Of a DNA stretch of 64,000 nucleotides, positions 8,053-16,551 are shown in pieces. The position numbers and the translations under genes were made by a program. The stretch's first letter is position 1, and each line of letters begins with the position of its first letter. This DNA comes from Collinsella sp. GTDB taxonomy: Bacteria; Actinomycetota; Coriobacteriia; Coriobacteriales; Coriobacteriaceae. The stretch spans positions 48,588 to 112,587 of the forward strand of contig DXMK01000017.1 of assembly GCA_019414245.1 (NCBI GenBank), in the 5' to 3' direction. Below the pieces are notes generated by a model, which was given only the letters and a program-made list of their open reading frames with translations, was not told the origin of the DNA and searched no databases.

Positions 8053-8598
8053 GTGTGGTATGTAATCCAGGTCATTAACGGTCGCGAAGACGTAATGCGC
8101 GAGCGCATTGAGCGTATGGTGCCGGCTGGCGCCATGCAGGAGCTCTTTTATCCCCAATTTCAAACCGAGATCAAAGTACACGGCGAATGGGTCAGTACGA
8201 CCAAGCCGCTCTTTCCCGGTTATCTTATCTGCGATACGGCAGATCCCCGCACCGTGCAACAGTATCTGCTACGCATGGACGACTTTGCCAGGGTGTTATC
8301 CCAGGACGGTCAGTTTGTGCCGCTGGCAAAAGAAGAGGTCCAACTTATTGGCGGCTTTACGCATAGGGGAGACCGCGTAGTGCCCATGAGCGAGGCCCTA
8401 AAAGACGGTGACCAGGTCGTAGTAACGGCAGGCCCGCTGCTGGGCCACGAAGGCCTTATCAAAACCATTAACAGACGCAAAAGCACTGCTTATCTGGAGC
8501 TCGATCTGTGCGGCCGGCGCGTAACCACCCGCGTTGGCCTTGCCGTTCTTTCAAACGAGCAGCGCGTCATGCGCAACCTTAAAAAGGCGATCGCCTAG
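8053..8598 (+). CDS. NusG-paralogue transcription antiterminator (LoaP/UpxY-like)
   Basis: A 181-residue NusG-family protein. The N-terminal NGN domain begins MWYVIQVINGRED and includes LFPGYL near residue 55, a hallmark of the family. The C-terminal KOW-type domain contains DGDQVVVTAGPLLGHEGLIKTI. The GTG at 8053 is chosen because GGAGGTG ends 6 bases upstream; the frame is open slightly further but without support. NusG paralogues at the head of capsule, exopolysaccharide or antibiotic operons promote transcription through long operons. Its position as first gene here, behind a highly structured leader, fits that role. It is unlikely to be the housekeeping nusG, which normally lies with secE and ribosomal genes. 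Confidence 0.85.
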   Translation: MWYVIQVINGREDVMRERIERMVPAGAMQELFYPQFQTEIKVHGEWVSTTKPLFPGYLICDTADPRTVQQYLLRMDDFARVLSQDGQFVPLAKEEVQLIGGFTHRGDRVVPMSEALKDGDQVVVTAGPLLGHEGLIKTINRRKSTAYLELDLCGRRVTTRVGLAVLSNEQRVMRNLKKAIA

Positions 8599-8649
8599 CT
8601 GCAGACGGTCGCTACACAGAATAGGGAGGATCCCCGACCCGGGGACGAA

Positions 8650-9414
8650 GTGTTGGAAGAGAACGTGTCGGATAAAACTCAATATACAACGGATGCGCCC
8701 GTGGGGGCGGCGCTCATTGCTCAGGCCATGGACCGACGCGAGGGCGTCGGCCGTTACAAGGCCATGCAATCCATCGTGGACTGGGATCGTTCGCGCCTGG
8801 CCTACCGCACCGTTAAGCGCGAGTTCGACATCGTGTTCAGCGGCTGCGTGCTGGCTGTCATCGCCGTACCCAGCCTTGTGCTCGCCGCGGCCATCCGCCT
8901 GGAGAGCGAGGGCAACCCGTTCTACAGCCAGATCCGCGTGGGCCAGACCCGCCCCGACGGCAGCCTGTCCACCTTCCGCATGTGGAAGTTCCGAAGCATG
9001 TACAAGGACGCCGACGAGCGCCTCTCCGAGCTCAGGGAGCAGAACGAGATCGCCGGCGCCATGTTCAAGATGAGGGAAGACCCGCGCGTCACCAAGATCG
9101 GAAAGTTCATCCGCAAGCACTCCATTGACGAGTTCCCACAGTTCCTGAACGTGTTCCTGGGCCAGATGTCCGTCGTCGGCCCGCGCCCGCCGCTGCCGAA
9201 TGAGGTAGCTGAGTACACCGAATACGACCTGCAGAGGCTAGCAGTGAAACCAGGTATTACGGGGCTCTGGCAGGTTACGGAGCGCAACTCCACCGGTTTC
9301 GACGGCATGGTCCGCCGGGACCTCGAATACATAGCCAAGCGCGGAGTCATCACGGACTTCAAGATCATCCTCCTAACGGTTCTGGAGGTCTTTAACGGGA
9401 GCGATGCGTACTAA
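8650..9414 (+). CDS. Initiating sugar-phosphate transferase (undecaprenyl-phosphate sugar transferase)
   Basis: Transfers a sugar-1-phosphate to undecaprenyl phosphate, starting assembly of the repeat unit on the membrane. The 254-residue protein has a single hydrophobic segment near residues 60-80 (IVFSGCVLAVIAVPSLVLAA). The conserved bacterial sugar-transferase domain follows: KFRSMY, the KIGKFIRKHSIDEFPQF-type stretch, VVGPRPPLPNEV and PGITGLWQV. It lacks the long multi-spanning N-terminal region of WbaP/WcaJ, so it is the short monotopic type. The GTG at 8650 follows GGGGACGAA. The stop overlaps the ATG of the next gene by one base. The sugar transferred is not evident. Confidence 0.9.
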   Translation: MLEENVSDKTQYTTDAPVGAALIAQAMDRREGVGRYKAMQSIVDWDRSRLAYRTVKREFDIVFSGCVLAVIAVPSLVLAAAIRLESEGNPFYSQIRVGQTRPDGSLSTFRMWKFRSMYKDADERLSELREQNEIAGAMFKMREDPRVTKIGKFIRKHSIDEFPQFLNVFLGQMSVVGPRPPLPNEVAEYTEYDLQRLAVKPGITGLWQVTERNSTGFDGMVRRDLEYIAKRGVITDFKIILLTVLEVFNGSDAY

Positions 9415-10580
9415 TGCAGCATGTTTTCATCATCGGATCCAAGGGGATTCCGGCAAACTACGGCGGCTACGAGACGTTCGTGGAGAAGCTGACCGAGAAT
9501 CAGGTTTCGCCTGACATCAAATATCACGTGGCGTGCGCCGTGGATTCCGCCGAGCAAGTCGGCGAGTTCGAGCACAACGGGGCGCACTGCTTCAACGTGC
9601 TGCGCAGGCCCGTCGGTGCCGCGAGGGCGATCTTCTACGACATCGACGCCATCAAGTGGTGCATCGCCTACATCAAGGAGAATCGAGTCCAGCACCCCAT
9701 CGTCTACGTGCTGGCCTGTCGCATCGGGCCGTTCTTCGGCAGGTACGTGAACAGGATCCACGCCCTTGGCGGCAAGGTCCTCGTGAATCCCGACGGGCAC
9801 GAGTGGATGCGCGCCAAGTGGAGTGCGCCCGTCCGCAAGTACTGGAAGGTCTCGGAGCGCGGGATGGTCAAGCACGCCGACCTGATGGTGTGCGACTCCA
9901 AGAACATCGAGAAGTACATTCGAGGGGAGTATGCCGACCTGGACCCCGAGACGACCTTCATCGCCTACGGGGCCGACATCAAGCGTTCCTTGCTCGCGGA
10001 CGACGACCCCAAGTTCACGGGATGGCTCTCCGAGAAGGGCCTCGAGCCCTTCGGCTACTACCTGGTCGTGGGACGTTTCGTGCCCGAGAACAACTACGAG
10101 ACCATGATCCGGGAGTTCATGGCTTCCGACTCCAAGCGGGATTTCGCGCTCGTGACGGGAGTGGACGACTCCTTCCTCGCAGAGCTCGAGCGGAAGACGC
10201 ACTTCAAGTCCGACCCACGCATCAAGTTCGTGGGAACCGTCTACGACCAGGAGCTCCTAAAGAAGATTCGTGAGCAGGCTTACGGCTACTTCCACGGCCA
10301 TGAGGTCGGGGGCACCAACCCGAGCCTCCTGGAGGCGCTGGCATCTACGCGTCTTAACCTCCTTCTCGACGTCGGCTTCAACCGCGAGGTCGCCGAGGAT
10401 TCCGCTCTGTATTGGGGCAAGAAGTCCGGAGACTTGGCTGAACTTATTAACCGTGCTGACGCGATGGACTTGAAGTCGATCGAGGAGTTCGATGCGGCCT
10501 CGACTTCCGTTATTCGCGACCGGTATTCGTGGCGGTCCATCACCGACAGCTATGAAAACCTTTTCCTCGGAAGGCAATAG
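9414..10580 (+). CDS. Rhamnosyltransferase-like glycosyltransferase (DUF1972, GT4-like)
   Basis: A 388-residue GT-B glycosyltransferase. The start IIGSKGIPANYGGYETFVE is the signature of DUF1972-type beta-1,4-rhamnosyltransferases such as those for streptococcal capsule and rhamnan synthesis. The GT4-type donor region follows, with VVGRFVPENNYETMI near residue 220 and GYFHGHEVGGTNPSLLEALA near residue 290. It lies directly before the dTDP-rhamnose genes, which supports dTDP-L-rhamnose as donor. It overlaps the preceding gene by one base and probably adds the second sugar of the repeat unit. Confidence 0.85.
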   Translation: MQHVFIIGSKGIPANYGGYETFVEKLTENQVSPDIKYHVACAVDSAEQVGEFEHNGAHCFNVLRRPVGAARAIFYDIDAIKWCIAYIKENRVQHPIVYVLACRIGPFFGRYVNRIHALGGKVLVNPDGHEWMRAKWSAPVRKYWKVSERGMVKHADLMVCDSKNIEKYIRGEYADLDPETTFIAYGADIKRSLLADDDPKFTGWLSEKGLEPFGYYLVVGRFVPENNYETMIREFMASDSKRDFALVTGVDDSFLAELERKTHFKSDPRIKFVGTVYDQELLKKIREQAYGYFHGHEVGGTNPSLLEALASTRLNLLLDVGFNREVAEDSALYWGKKSGDLAELINRADAMDLKSIEEFDAASTSVIRDRYSWRSITDSYENLFLGRQ

Positions 10581-10584
10581 CGCT

Positions 10585-11484
10585 ATGAAAGGCATCATCC
10601 TCGCCGGCGGGTCCGGCACCCGCCTGTACCCGCTCACGCTCGTGACCTCCAAGCAGCTGCTGCCGGTCTACGACAAGCCCATGATCTACTACCCGCTCAG
10701 CACCCTCATGCTGGCGGGCATCCGGGACATCCTGGTCATCTCCACGCCGACCGACCTGCCCAACTTCGAGCGCCTGCTCGGGGACGGCTCGCGCTACGGC
10801 GTGAACCTGTCCTACGCCGAGCAGCCGAGCCCGGACGGCCTGGCGCAGGCCTTCACCATCGGCGAGGACTTCATTAACGGCGAGCCGTGCGCGCTGGTGC
10901 TCGGCGACAACATCTTCTACGGAAACGGCCTGTCGCGCCACCTGACGCGCGCCGTCCAGAACGCCGAGTCGGGCCGCGCCACGGTCTTCGGCTACCACGT
11001 GGACGACCCCGAGCGCTTCGGCGTCGTGGAATTCGATGCGCAGGGCCGTGCCGTCTCCATCGAGGAGAAGCCAGCCGAGCCCAAGAGCTCCTACGCCGTC
11101 ACCGGCCTGTACTTCTACCCGGGCGACGTGGCAGCCAAGGCGCATAAGGTCAAGCCGTCGGCCCGCGGCGAGCTGGAGATCACCACGCTCAACCAGATGT
11201 ACCTGGAGGAGGGGACGCTGTCCGTCGTCACCCTCGGCCGCGGCTACGCGTGGCTCGACACCGGCACCATGGAGAGCCTGCACGAGGCCGCGGAGTTCGT
11301 CCGCGCCGTGGAGCACTCCCAGGACCTGCCCGTGTCCGTGCCCGAGGAGATCGCCTGGGAGAACGGCTGGATCACGACCGCCGAGCTGGAGGAGGCCGCG
11401 AAGGCCTACGGCAAGTCGGTCTACGGCCAGCACCTCAAGAAGGTCGCCGCCGGCGAGATCGTCAACAGCCCGCGCGAGTACTAG
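10585..11484 (+). CDS. rmlA: Glucose-1-phosphate thymidylyltransferase
   Basis: First enzyme of dTDP-L-rhamnose synthesis (dTTP + glucose-1-phosphate). The 299 residues begin MKGIILAGGSGTRLYPLT, with the KQLLPVYDKPMIYYPLSTLM stretch, then LGDNIFYG (Mg-binding Asp) and EEKPAEPKSSYAVTGLYFY. The ATG at 10585 lies 4 bases after the rhamnosyltransferase stop; an in-frame upstream extension would overlap that gene and lacks family similarity. Length and motifs match RmlA/RfbA throughout. Confidence 0.96.
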   Translation: MKGIILAGGSGTRLYPLTLVTSKQLLPVYDKPMIYYPLSTLMLAGIRDILVISTPTDLPNFERLLGDGSRYGVNLSYAEQPSPDGLAQAFTIGEDFINGEPCALVLGDNIFYGNGLSRHLTRAVQNAESGRATVFGYHVDDPERFGVVEFDAQGRAVSIEEKPAEPKSSYAVTGLYFYPGDVAAKAHKVKPSARGELEITTLNQMYLEEGTLSVVTLGRGYAWLDTGTMESLHEAAEFVRAVEHSQDLPVSVPEEIAWENGWITTAELEEAAKAYGKSVYGQHLKKVAAGEIVNSPREY

Positions 11485-11503
11485 GAATTGAGGAGATACC
11501 AAC

Positions 11504-12526
11504 ATGGCAGAGGAGACGTTCTCCCCCAAGAACATCATCGTCACGGGCGGCTGCGGCTTCATCGGCAGCAACTTCGTGCACTACGTGGTCAACAACCACC
11601 CCGGGGTGCACGTGACCGTCCTGGACAAGCTGACCTACGCCGGCAACCCCGAGAACATCGCGGGCCTGCCCGAGGATAGGGTCGAGCTCGTCGTGGGCGA
11701 CATCTGCGACGCGGAGCTGCTGGACCGCATCGTCCCCGGCCACGATGCCATCGTGCACTACGCCGCCGAGAGCCACAACGACAACTCCATCGCCGACCCG
11801 GAGCCCTTCCTGCGCACGAACGTCGAGGGCACCTTCCGCCTTCTGGAGGCCGTCCGCAAGCATGGCGTCCGCTACCACCACGTCTCCACCGACGAGGTCT
11901 ACGGCGACCTGGCGCTCGACGACCCCGCCAAGTTCACCGAGGAGACGCCCTACAGGCCCTCCTCGCCGTACAGCTCCACCAAGGCGTCCTCCGACATGCT
12001 CGTGCGCGCCTGGACCCGCACCTACGGCCTTCGCGCCACGATCTCCAACTGCTCCAACAACTACGGCCCCTACCAGCACGTGGAGAAGTTCATCCCCAGG
12101 CAGATCACCAACATCGTCGACGGCGTGCGCCCCAAGCTCTACGGGAAGGGCGAGAACGTCCGCGACTGGATCCACACCGAGGACCACAGCTCCGCGGTGT
12201 GGGACATCCTCACCAAGGGCCGCATGGGGGAGACCTACCTCATCGGCGCCGACGGCGAGAAGAACAACATCACCGTGCTGCGCATGATCCTGGAGGCCAT
12301 GGGCCGCGACCCCGAGGACTTCGACTGGGTCGCCGACCGCCCCGGCCACGACCGCCGCTACGCCATCGACTCCACGAAGCTGCAGCGCGAGCTGGGCTGG
12401 AGGCCGGCCCACACCGACTTCGCCGGAGGCCTGAAGCAGACGATCGACTGGTACGTCGAGAACGAGTCCTGGTGGCGCCCGGCCAAGGAGGCCACCGAGG
12501 CGCGCTACCGCGCACAGGGGCAGTAG
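11504..12526 (+). CDS. rmlB: dTDP-glucose 4,6-dehydratase
   Basis: Second step of dTDP-L-rhamnose synthesis, an NAD-dependent extended SDR. Visible are the Rossmann motif TGGCGFIGSNF near residue 14, the STDEVYGDL substrate segment, the catalytic YSSTK near residue 160 and the SNNYGPYQHVEKFIP signature. The 340-residue length is normal. TTGAGGAGA lies upstream of the ATG. Gaps of 19 and 14 bases to its neighbours place it in the same operon. Confidence 0.96.
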   Translation: MAEETFSPKNIIVTGGCGFIGSNFVHYVVNNHPGVHVTVLDKLTYAGNPENIAGLPEDRVELVVGDICDAELLDRIVPGHDAIVHYAAESHNDNSIADPEPFLRTNVEGTFRLLEAVRKHGVRYHHVSTDEVYGDLALDDPAKFTEETPYRPSSPYSSTKASSDMLVRAWTRTYGLRATISNCSNNYGPYQHVEKFIPRQITNIVDGVRPKLYGKGENVRDWIHTEDHSSAVWDILTKGRMGETYLIGADGEKNNITVLRMILEAMGRDPEDFDWVADRPGHDRRYAIDSTKLQRELGWRPAHTDFAGGLKQTIDWYVENESWWRPAKEATEARYRAQGQ

Positions 12527-12540
12527 GAGGGGAGAGAGAC

Positions 12541-14037
12541 ATGGCAGACATCGCATTCGAGAAGGACCTCTCCGTCGCCGAGACCGGCATCGAGGGCCTC
12601 AAGGTCGTCGACCTCGCCGTCCACGGCGACTCGCGCGGCTGGTTCAAGGAGAACTGGCAGCGCGCCAAGATGTGCGCCCTGGGCATCCCGGACCTCCGCG
12701 TCGTCCAGAACAACGTCTCCTACAACGACAGCCGCGGCGTCACCCGCGGCATCCACGCCGAGCCCTGGGACAAGTTCATCTCCGTGGCCCGCGGCTCGGT
12801 CTTCGGCGCCTGGGTCGACCTGCGCGAGGGCAGCGCCACCTACGGCAAGGTGTTCACCTGCACCCTGGACCCGAGCAAGGCCATCTACGTCCCGCGCGGC
12901 GTGGGCAACTCCTTCCAGGCCCTGGAGGACGGCACCGCCTACACCTACCTGGTGGACGCCCACTGGTCGCTGGAGCTGAAGAGGACCTACACCTTCGTGA
13001 ACCTCGCCGACCCCGAGCTCGCCATCGAGTGGCCGATCCCGCTGGACCAGGCCACCGTCTCCGAGGCCGACCTCAACCACCCGATGCTGAAGGACGTCGT
13101 ACCCATGGCGCCGAAGCGCACCCTCGTCACCGGCTGCGACGGCCAGCTGGGCCGCGCGGTCCGCGCGCTCGCCGAGGAGCGCGGGGTCGCCAAGGACTTC
13201 GACTTCTGCGACATCGACACCTTCGACATGTCCGACCCGGAGGCCTATTCGCAGTACGACTGGTCGCTCTACGGCACCGTGATCAACTGCGGCGCCTACA
13301 CCGCGGTGGACAGGGCCGAGACCCCCGAGGGCCGCGTGACCGCCTGGAAGGCCAACGCGACGGGGCCGGCGCTTCTCGCCCGCGCCTGCGCCGGGCACGG
13401 GGTCACCCTGGTCCACGTGTCCTCCGACTACGTCTTCGACGGCACCGCCGAGGTGCACGACGAGGAGGAGCCCCTCAGCCCGCTCTCCGTCTACGGCCAG
13501 ACCAAGGCCGCCGGCGACATCGCCGTGGCGGGGTGCCCGCGCCACTACATCATGCGCAGCTCCTGGGTCATCGGCGAGGGGCACAACTTCGTGAAGACCA
13601 TGAAGGGCCTGTCCGACCGCGTCGCCGACCCCGACGACAAACTCACGCAGGTCACGGTCGTCGACGACCAGCTGGGCCGCCTGACCTTCACGCGCGACAT
13701 GGCCGCCGCCATCTTCCACGTGCTGGGGACGCACGCCCCCTACGGCACCTATAACTGCACCGGCTCCGGTGCGGTCAAGTCCTGGGCGGATATCGCCCGC
13801 GCCGTCTTCGAGGCAGCCAACGGCAACGGGGACAGGGTCGTGCCGGTATCGACCGCCGACTACTACGCGAGCGCCGAGGGCCCCGTCGCCCCGCGCCCGG
13901 TCCACTCCGCGCTCGACCTGTCCAGGCTCGAGGCCGCCGGCTTCCACATGCCCGACTGGGAGGAAGGGCTGGGGGAGTATGTTGGCTCGGATGGCAACAG
14001 CGTCGCTCAATCATCTATGGGGATAGAAGCCGTATGA
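12541..14037 (+). CDS. Fused dTDP-4-dehydrorhamnose 3,5-epimerase and reductase
   Basis: One 498-residue protein carries the last two steps of dTDP-L-rhamnose synthesis. Residues ~1-190 are a cupin of RmlC type (RGIHAEPWDKFISVARG, then YVPRGVGNSFQAL). Residues ~195-498 are an RmlD-type SDR, with RTLVTGCDGQLGRAV at its start, then VHVSSDYVFDG and the YGQTK catalytic motif. The ATG at 12541 follows AGGAGGGGAGAGAGAC; an open extension upstream overlaps rmlB and is not coding. The last bases overlap the next gene's ATG in an ATGA junction. Separate rmlC and rmlD genes are more usual; fusion fixes equal amounts of both activities. Confidence 0.93.
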   Translation: MADIAFEKDLSVAETGIEGLKVVDLAVHGDSRGWFKENWQRAKMCALGIPDLRVVQNNVSYNDSRGVTRGIHAEPWDKFISVARGSVFGAWVDLREGSATYGKVFTCTLDPSKAIYVPRGVGNSFQALEDGTAYTYLVDAHWSLELKRTYTFVNLADPELAIEWPIPLDQATVSEADLNHPMLKDVVPMAPKRTLVTGCDGQLGRAVRALAEERGVAKDFDFCDIDTFDMSDPEAYSQYDWSLYGTVINCGAYTAVDRAETPEGRVTAWKANATGPALLARACAGHGVTLVHVSSDYVFDGTAEVHDEEEPLSPLSVYGQTKAAGDIAVAGCPRHYIMRSSWVIGEGHNFVKTMKGLSDRVADPDDKLTQVTVVDDQLGRLTFTRDMAAAIFHVLGTHAPYGTYNCTGSGAVKSWADIARAVFEAANGNGDRVVPVSTADYYASAEGPVAPRPVHSALDLSRLEAAGFHMPDWEEGLGEYVGSDGNSVAQSSMGIEAV

Positions 14038-15329
14038 GTGTCAAACTTTCCTCATTGTTTACGAATTCTGATGGACATGGGATTGGCAAGAGCAATTTCG
14101 TACCTACAAAAACCTGTAGGCTCTTTACCAATTTACTGCTTTTCTTCATTTGCGGAAATGTTGCGCTTGATTTCTTTTCAGGATTATTCGGCATAAGCTC
14201 GTTTTCCCAAATTGTCCGAATGACTTTCTTTGCCTTGTTGTTATATATAGAACTTCGTCTTGACCCTAAAGGATTTTGTATACTGTTTCTTGCTTTAACG
14301 TCGATTGTAATTCAATCTGTGTTATTGCAGGCGTTTAGCACGGAAGGCATGACAGCGTCTACATTACTTTATGACATAAGCATCGGTATTAAACTAATAA
14401 TTTGTTTTGCAGTTTTCTTTGCTTCAAAAAGTTTGATTCGCTGCAAAGCGTTGTCTATTAATCAAGTCAAAAAAGCAATATCTATCGCTGCAATTTATGT
14501 TCCGATTCTATATTTGGGATCGATTGCTTTGGGACTTGGGGCATCAAGCTATTGGGATGGCTCTGGCTATAAAAGCGTCTTCTCTTCTCTTAACAGCATC
14601 AATGTTTCTATGATTGTGCTTTTTGCTTATTCGGCTGAAGCTGTATTTATACAGAAAAAGTCTCTTTGGATTATCCCAATGGGGTTAAATCTAATTTCAT
14701 TATTATTGCTTGGCACAAAGGCGGGATATCTATTCGCCTTTTTCATAGTGATGTATTACTTATTAATTCCCCCTGAAACTAGGTTGAGAAATGCCGTGAT
14801 CGGAATTCTCGTTTTTGCTGGCCTGCTATTCGCCTTCAATAACGTAACCTTTCTAAATGAAATGCTTGAAAAGGTATCTGTTCGCCAAACTTACCTTTTC
14901 GAGAATCGTTCATTAATTGACTACCTCACAAGTGGACGAACCTGGATGCTGGCTGAAGCAACCAATCTATTTATTGCAAGCAATAATCCTCTGGGTTTCT
15001 TAATCGGCAATGGTTACTATCGTTTTCACCATGATTTAGCAATATCAAGTGGCTATTTATTAACTGCAAACGTTAGACCGATCGAATTTGATTGGGCTGA
15101 TTTATTTTTTTCCTATGGGGCCTTTGCCTTTATCTGTGTATATGCCTTTTTGTTTAAACAGCTGCGTCTGTCTTGGCGAACAAGAAACGAAGGACATTTT
15201 CAATTTATAGCTTTACTTGGAATGCTTGCGTTTAGCTGTGTTGGTGGTCATGTCTTTTTTGAAGCAATTTCTTCAGTAACGTTGGGTTCCGTTTTGGCCT
15301 GCATCTATGGGGATAGTAATGGACGATAA
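14034..15329 (+). CDS. Polysaccharide polymerase (Wzy-like membrane protein)
   Basis: A 431-residue integral membrane protein with about ten predicted hydrophobic segments. A larger polar loop near residues 285-330 holds the TSGRTWMLAEA stretch, typical of O-antigen polymerase/ligase proteins. It would join repeat units on the outer face of the membrane. Sequence is poorly conserved in this family, so the call rests on topology, the loop motif and the position between sugar synthesis genes and the flippase. The gene is markedly AT-rich compared with the rml genes just upstream, suggesting separate origin. ATGA overlap with the rmlCD fusion. Confidence 0.75.
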   Translation: MSVKLSSLFTNSDGHGIGKSNFVPTKTCRLFTNLLLFFICGNVALDFFSGLFGISSFSQIVRMTFFALLLYIELRLDPKGFCILFLALTSIVIQSVLLQAFSTEGMTASTLLYDISIGIKLIICFAVFFASKSLIRCKALSINQVKKAISIAAIYVPILYLGSIALGLGASSYWDGSGYKSVFSSLNSINVSMIVLFAYSAEAVFIQKKSLWIIPMGLNLISLLLLGTKAGYLFAFFIVMYYLLIPPETRLRNAVIGILVFAGLLFAFNNVTFLNEMLEKVSVRQTYLFENRSLIDYLTSGRTWMLAEATNLFIASNNPLGFLIGNGYYRFHHDLAISSGYLLTANVRPIEFDWADLFFSYGAFAFICVYAFLFKQLRLSWRTRNEGHFQFIALLGMLAFSCVGGHVFFEAISSVTLGSVLACIYGDSNGR

Positions 15330-16551
15330 ATTTAAGATGATTCTTTCGGCTTGCACCGAAGATCGGAGCAATGTTATTGCCAAAGGTCAAAGTGTTTGGT
15401 CAAGACGCTGCGGTATCGACTTGCTCTTGAAAATGCTGCTTGTCTATATCAACTCGATTGGCTTGCGTCATGCACCAGAATCGACAATTTACGTTGATGA
15501 AATTAAGAATAACAACATGGTTTCTAATTTGCGAGATACTGCGGAGATCTGCGATGCAGAGAAAGCTACGTTCATTTGTCTCAATAGTTACTCGCCAAAT
15601 AGACACATCAAAATGGGCGTGTTTTGGCCGATATTTAAAGCTGTGACCCTTGTTGTCCTTTCCCTGCCTCCTGTTCTTTCTTTTATCGGCAGCAAATGCA
15701 CCGTAAATGATAGTTTAGCTAGGTTTTTAATTAAACGAATGGATAACTACGTTGCGCGTATAGGCTACCAGCATCCTTTTATTTTGATGACTGACCATCA
15801 TTTTTATTCAACAGTCATAGCCATGAACGACCATGCGACATCCGCAGTTCTTCAGCATGGCCTAATTGGAGACGCTCGATTCTTTTCGCCTGTGCGTGCC
15901 ACATATTTCTTTGCTTGGAGCAAAAAGAGCGCTTTTCTTGTCAATTCAGAAAAAGCTGTCGACGCTGGTACTTATAAATTTTCAAAATTGATGAGACTGG
16001 AACCTAAGCATTATGTTGAGAGTTTTGCTGACGCAAAACGTGTCTTGCTCATTCTTTCCAGCTCGAAAACCTCTGAACAGATTTCTCATCGCATCGAACC
16101 TCTCCTTAATCTTCAGAATCGCTTCGGTTTCAAGCTGCTCATCAAAATGCATCCTGGCTCCCTGTTTTCCATTAATGAACTGCGCGACGCCGTTTCGACG
16201 AGTGATGTTGAACTATATAAGGAAGAGAAAATTGAAGCAATTGATTTTGATTTCGCCTTTATTGAGCAGTCTACTGCAGCGCTAGATGTCGCATGTCTTG
16301 GAACCCCCTACATTGTTATTGACGAGTCTCTTGACAGCTATTTTTCCGAATACAAAGAAATGTTGCCTACCGCAAGTAATCCTGACGAGCTGCTGAGGTT
16401 GACGGTTGAATTTAGTTTGACCAAATATATGCCAGCCTATACGTCCTTCTTGGAACAAGAAATCGACAACGGTCAATGCCGCATCGATTCGCTTATTCAT
16501 CGTTTGCAAAACGAATGTGGGTCAACATATGGAGGGCGGTATGGCAAGTAG
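15319..16551 (+). CDS. Sialyltransferase-like glycosyltransferase, candidate pseudaminyltransferase
   Basis: A 410-residue protein without clear membrane segments except a hydrophobic stretch near residues 105-125. It shows features of bacterial sialyltransferases and polysaccharide GT-B enzymes: LQHGLIGD near residue 175, KMHPGS (an HP motif) near residue 270 and EQSTAALDVACLG near residue 318. The locus makes pseudaminic acid and has no other candidate for its transfer, so it is the best choice for the pseudaminyltransferase; this is inference. The ATG at 15319 follows GGGGATAGTA; an ATG at 15307 is in frame. It overlaps both neighbours and is AT-rich. Confidence 0.6.
   Translation: MDDKFKMILSACTEDRSNVIAKGQSVWSRRCGIDLLLKMLLVYINSIGLRHAPESTIYVDEIKNNNMVSNLRDTAEICDAEKATFICLNSYSPNRHIKMGVFWPIFKAVTLVVLSLPPVLSFIGSKCTVNDSLARFLIKRMDNYVARIGYQHPFILMTDHHFYSTVIAMNDHATSAVLQHGLIGDARFFSPVRATYFFAWSKKSAFLVNSEKAVDAGTYKFSKLMRLEPKHYVESFADAKRVLLILSSSKTSEQISHRIEPLLNLQNRFGFKLLIKMHPGSLFSINELRDAVSTSDVELYKEEKIEAIDFDFAFIEQSTAALDVACLGTPYIVIDESLDSYFSEYKEMLPTASNPDELLRLTVEFSLTKYMPAYTSFLEQEIDNGQCRIDSLIHRLQNECGSTYGGRYGK

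Noticed and set aside
8053..8598. Housekeeping nusG
   Set aside because: The gene heads a polysaccharide operon and lacks secE/rplK neighbours, so a specialised paralogue is more likely.
12199..12540. N-terminal extension of the rmlCD fusion by 114 codons
   Set aside because: It overlaps rmlB, is Arg/His/Pro-rich frame noise, and AGGAGGGGAGAG directly precedes the ATG at 12541.
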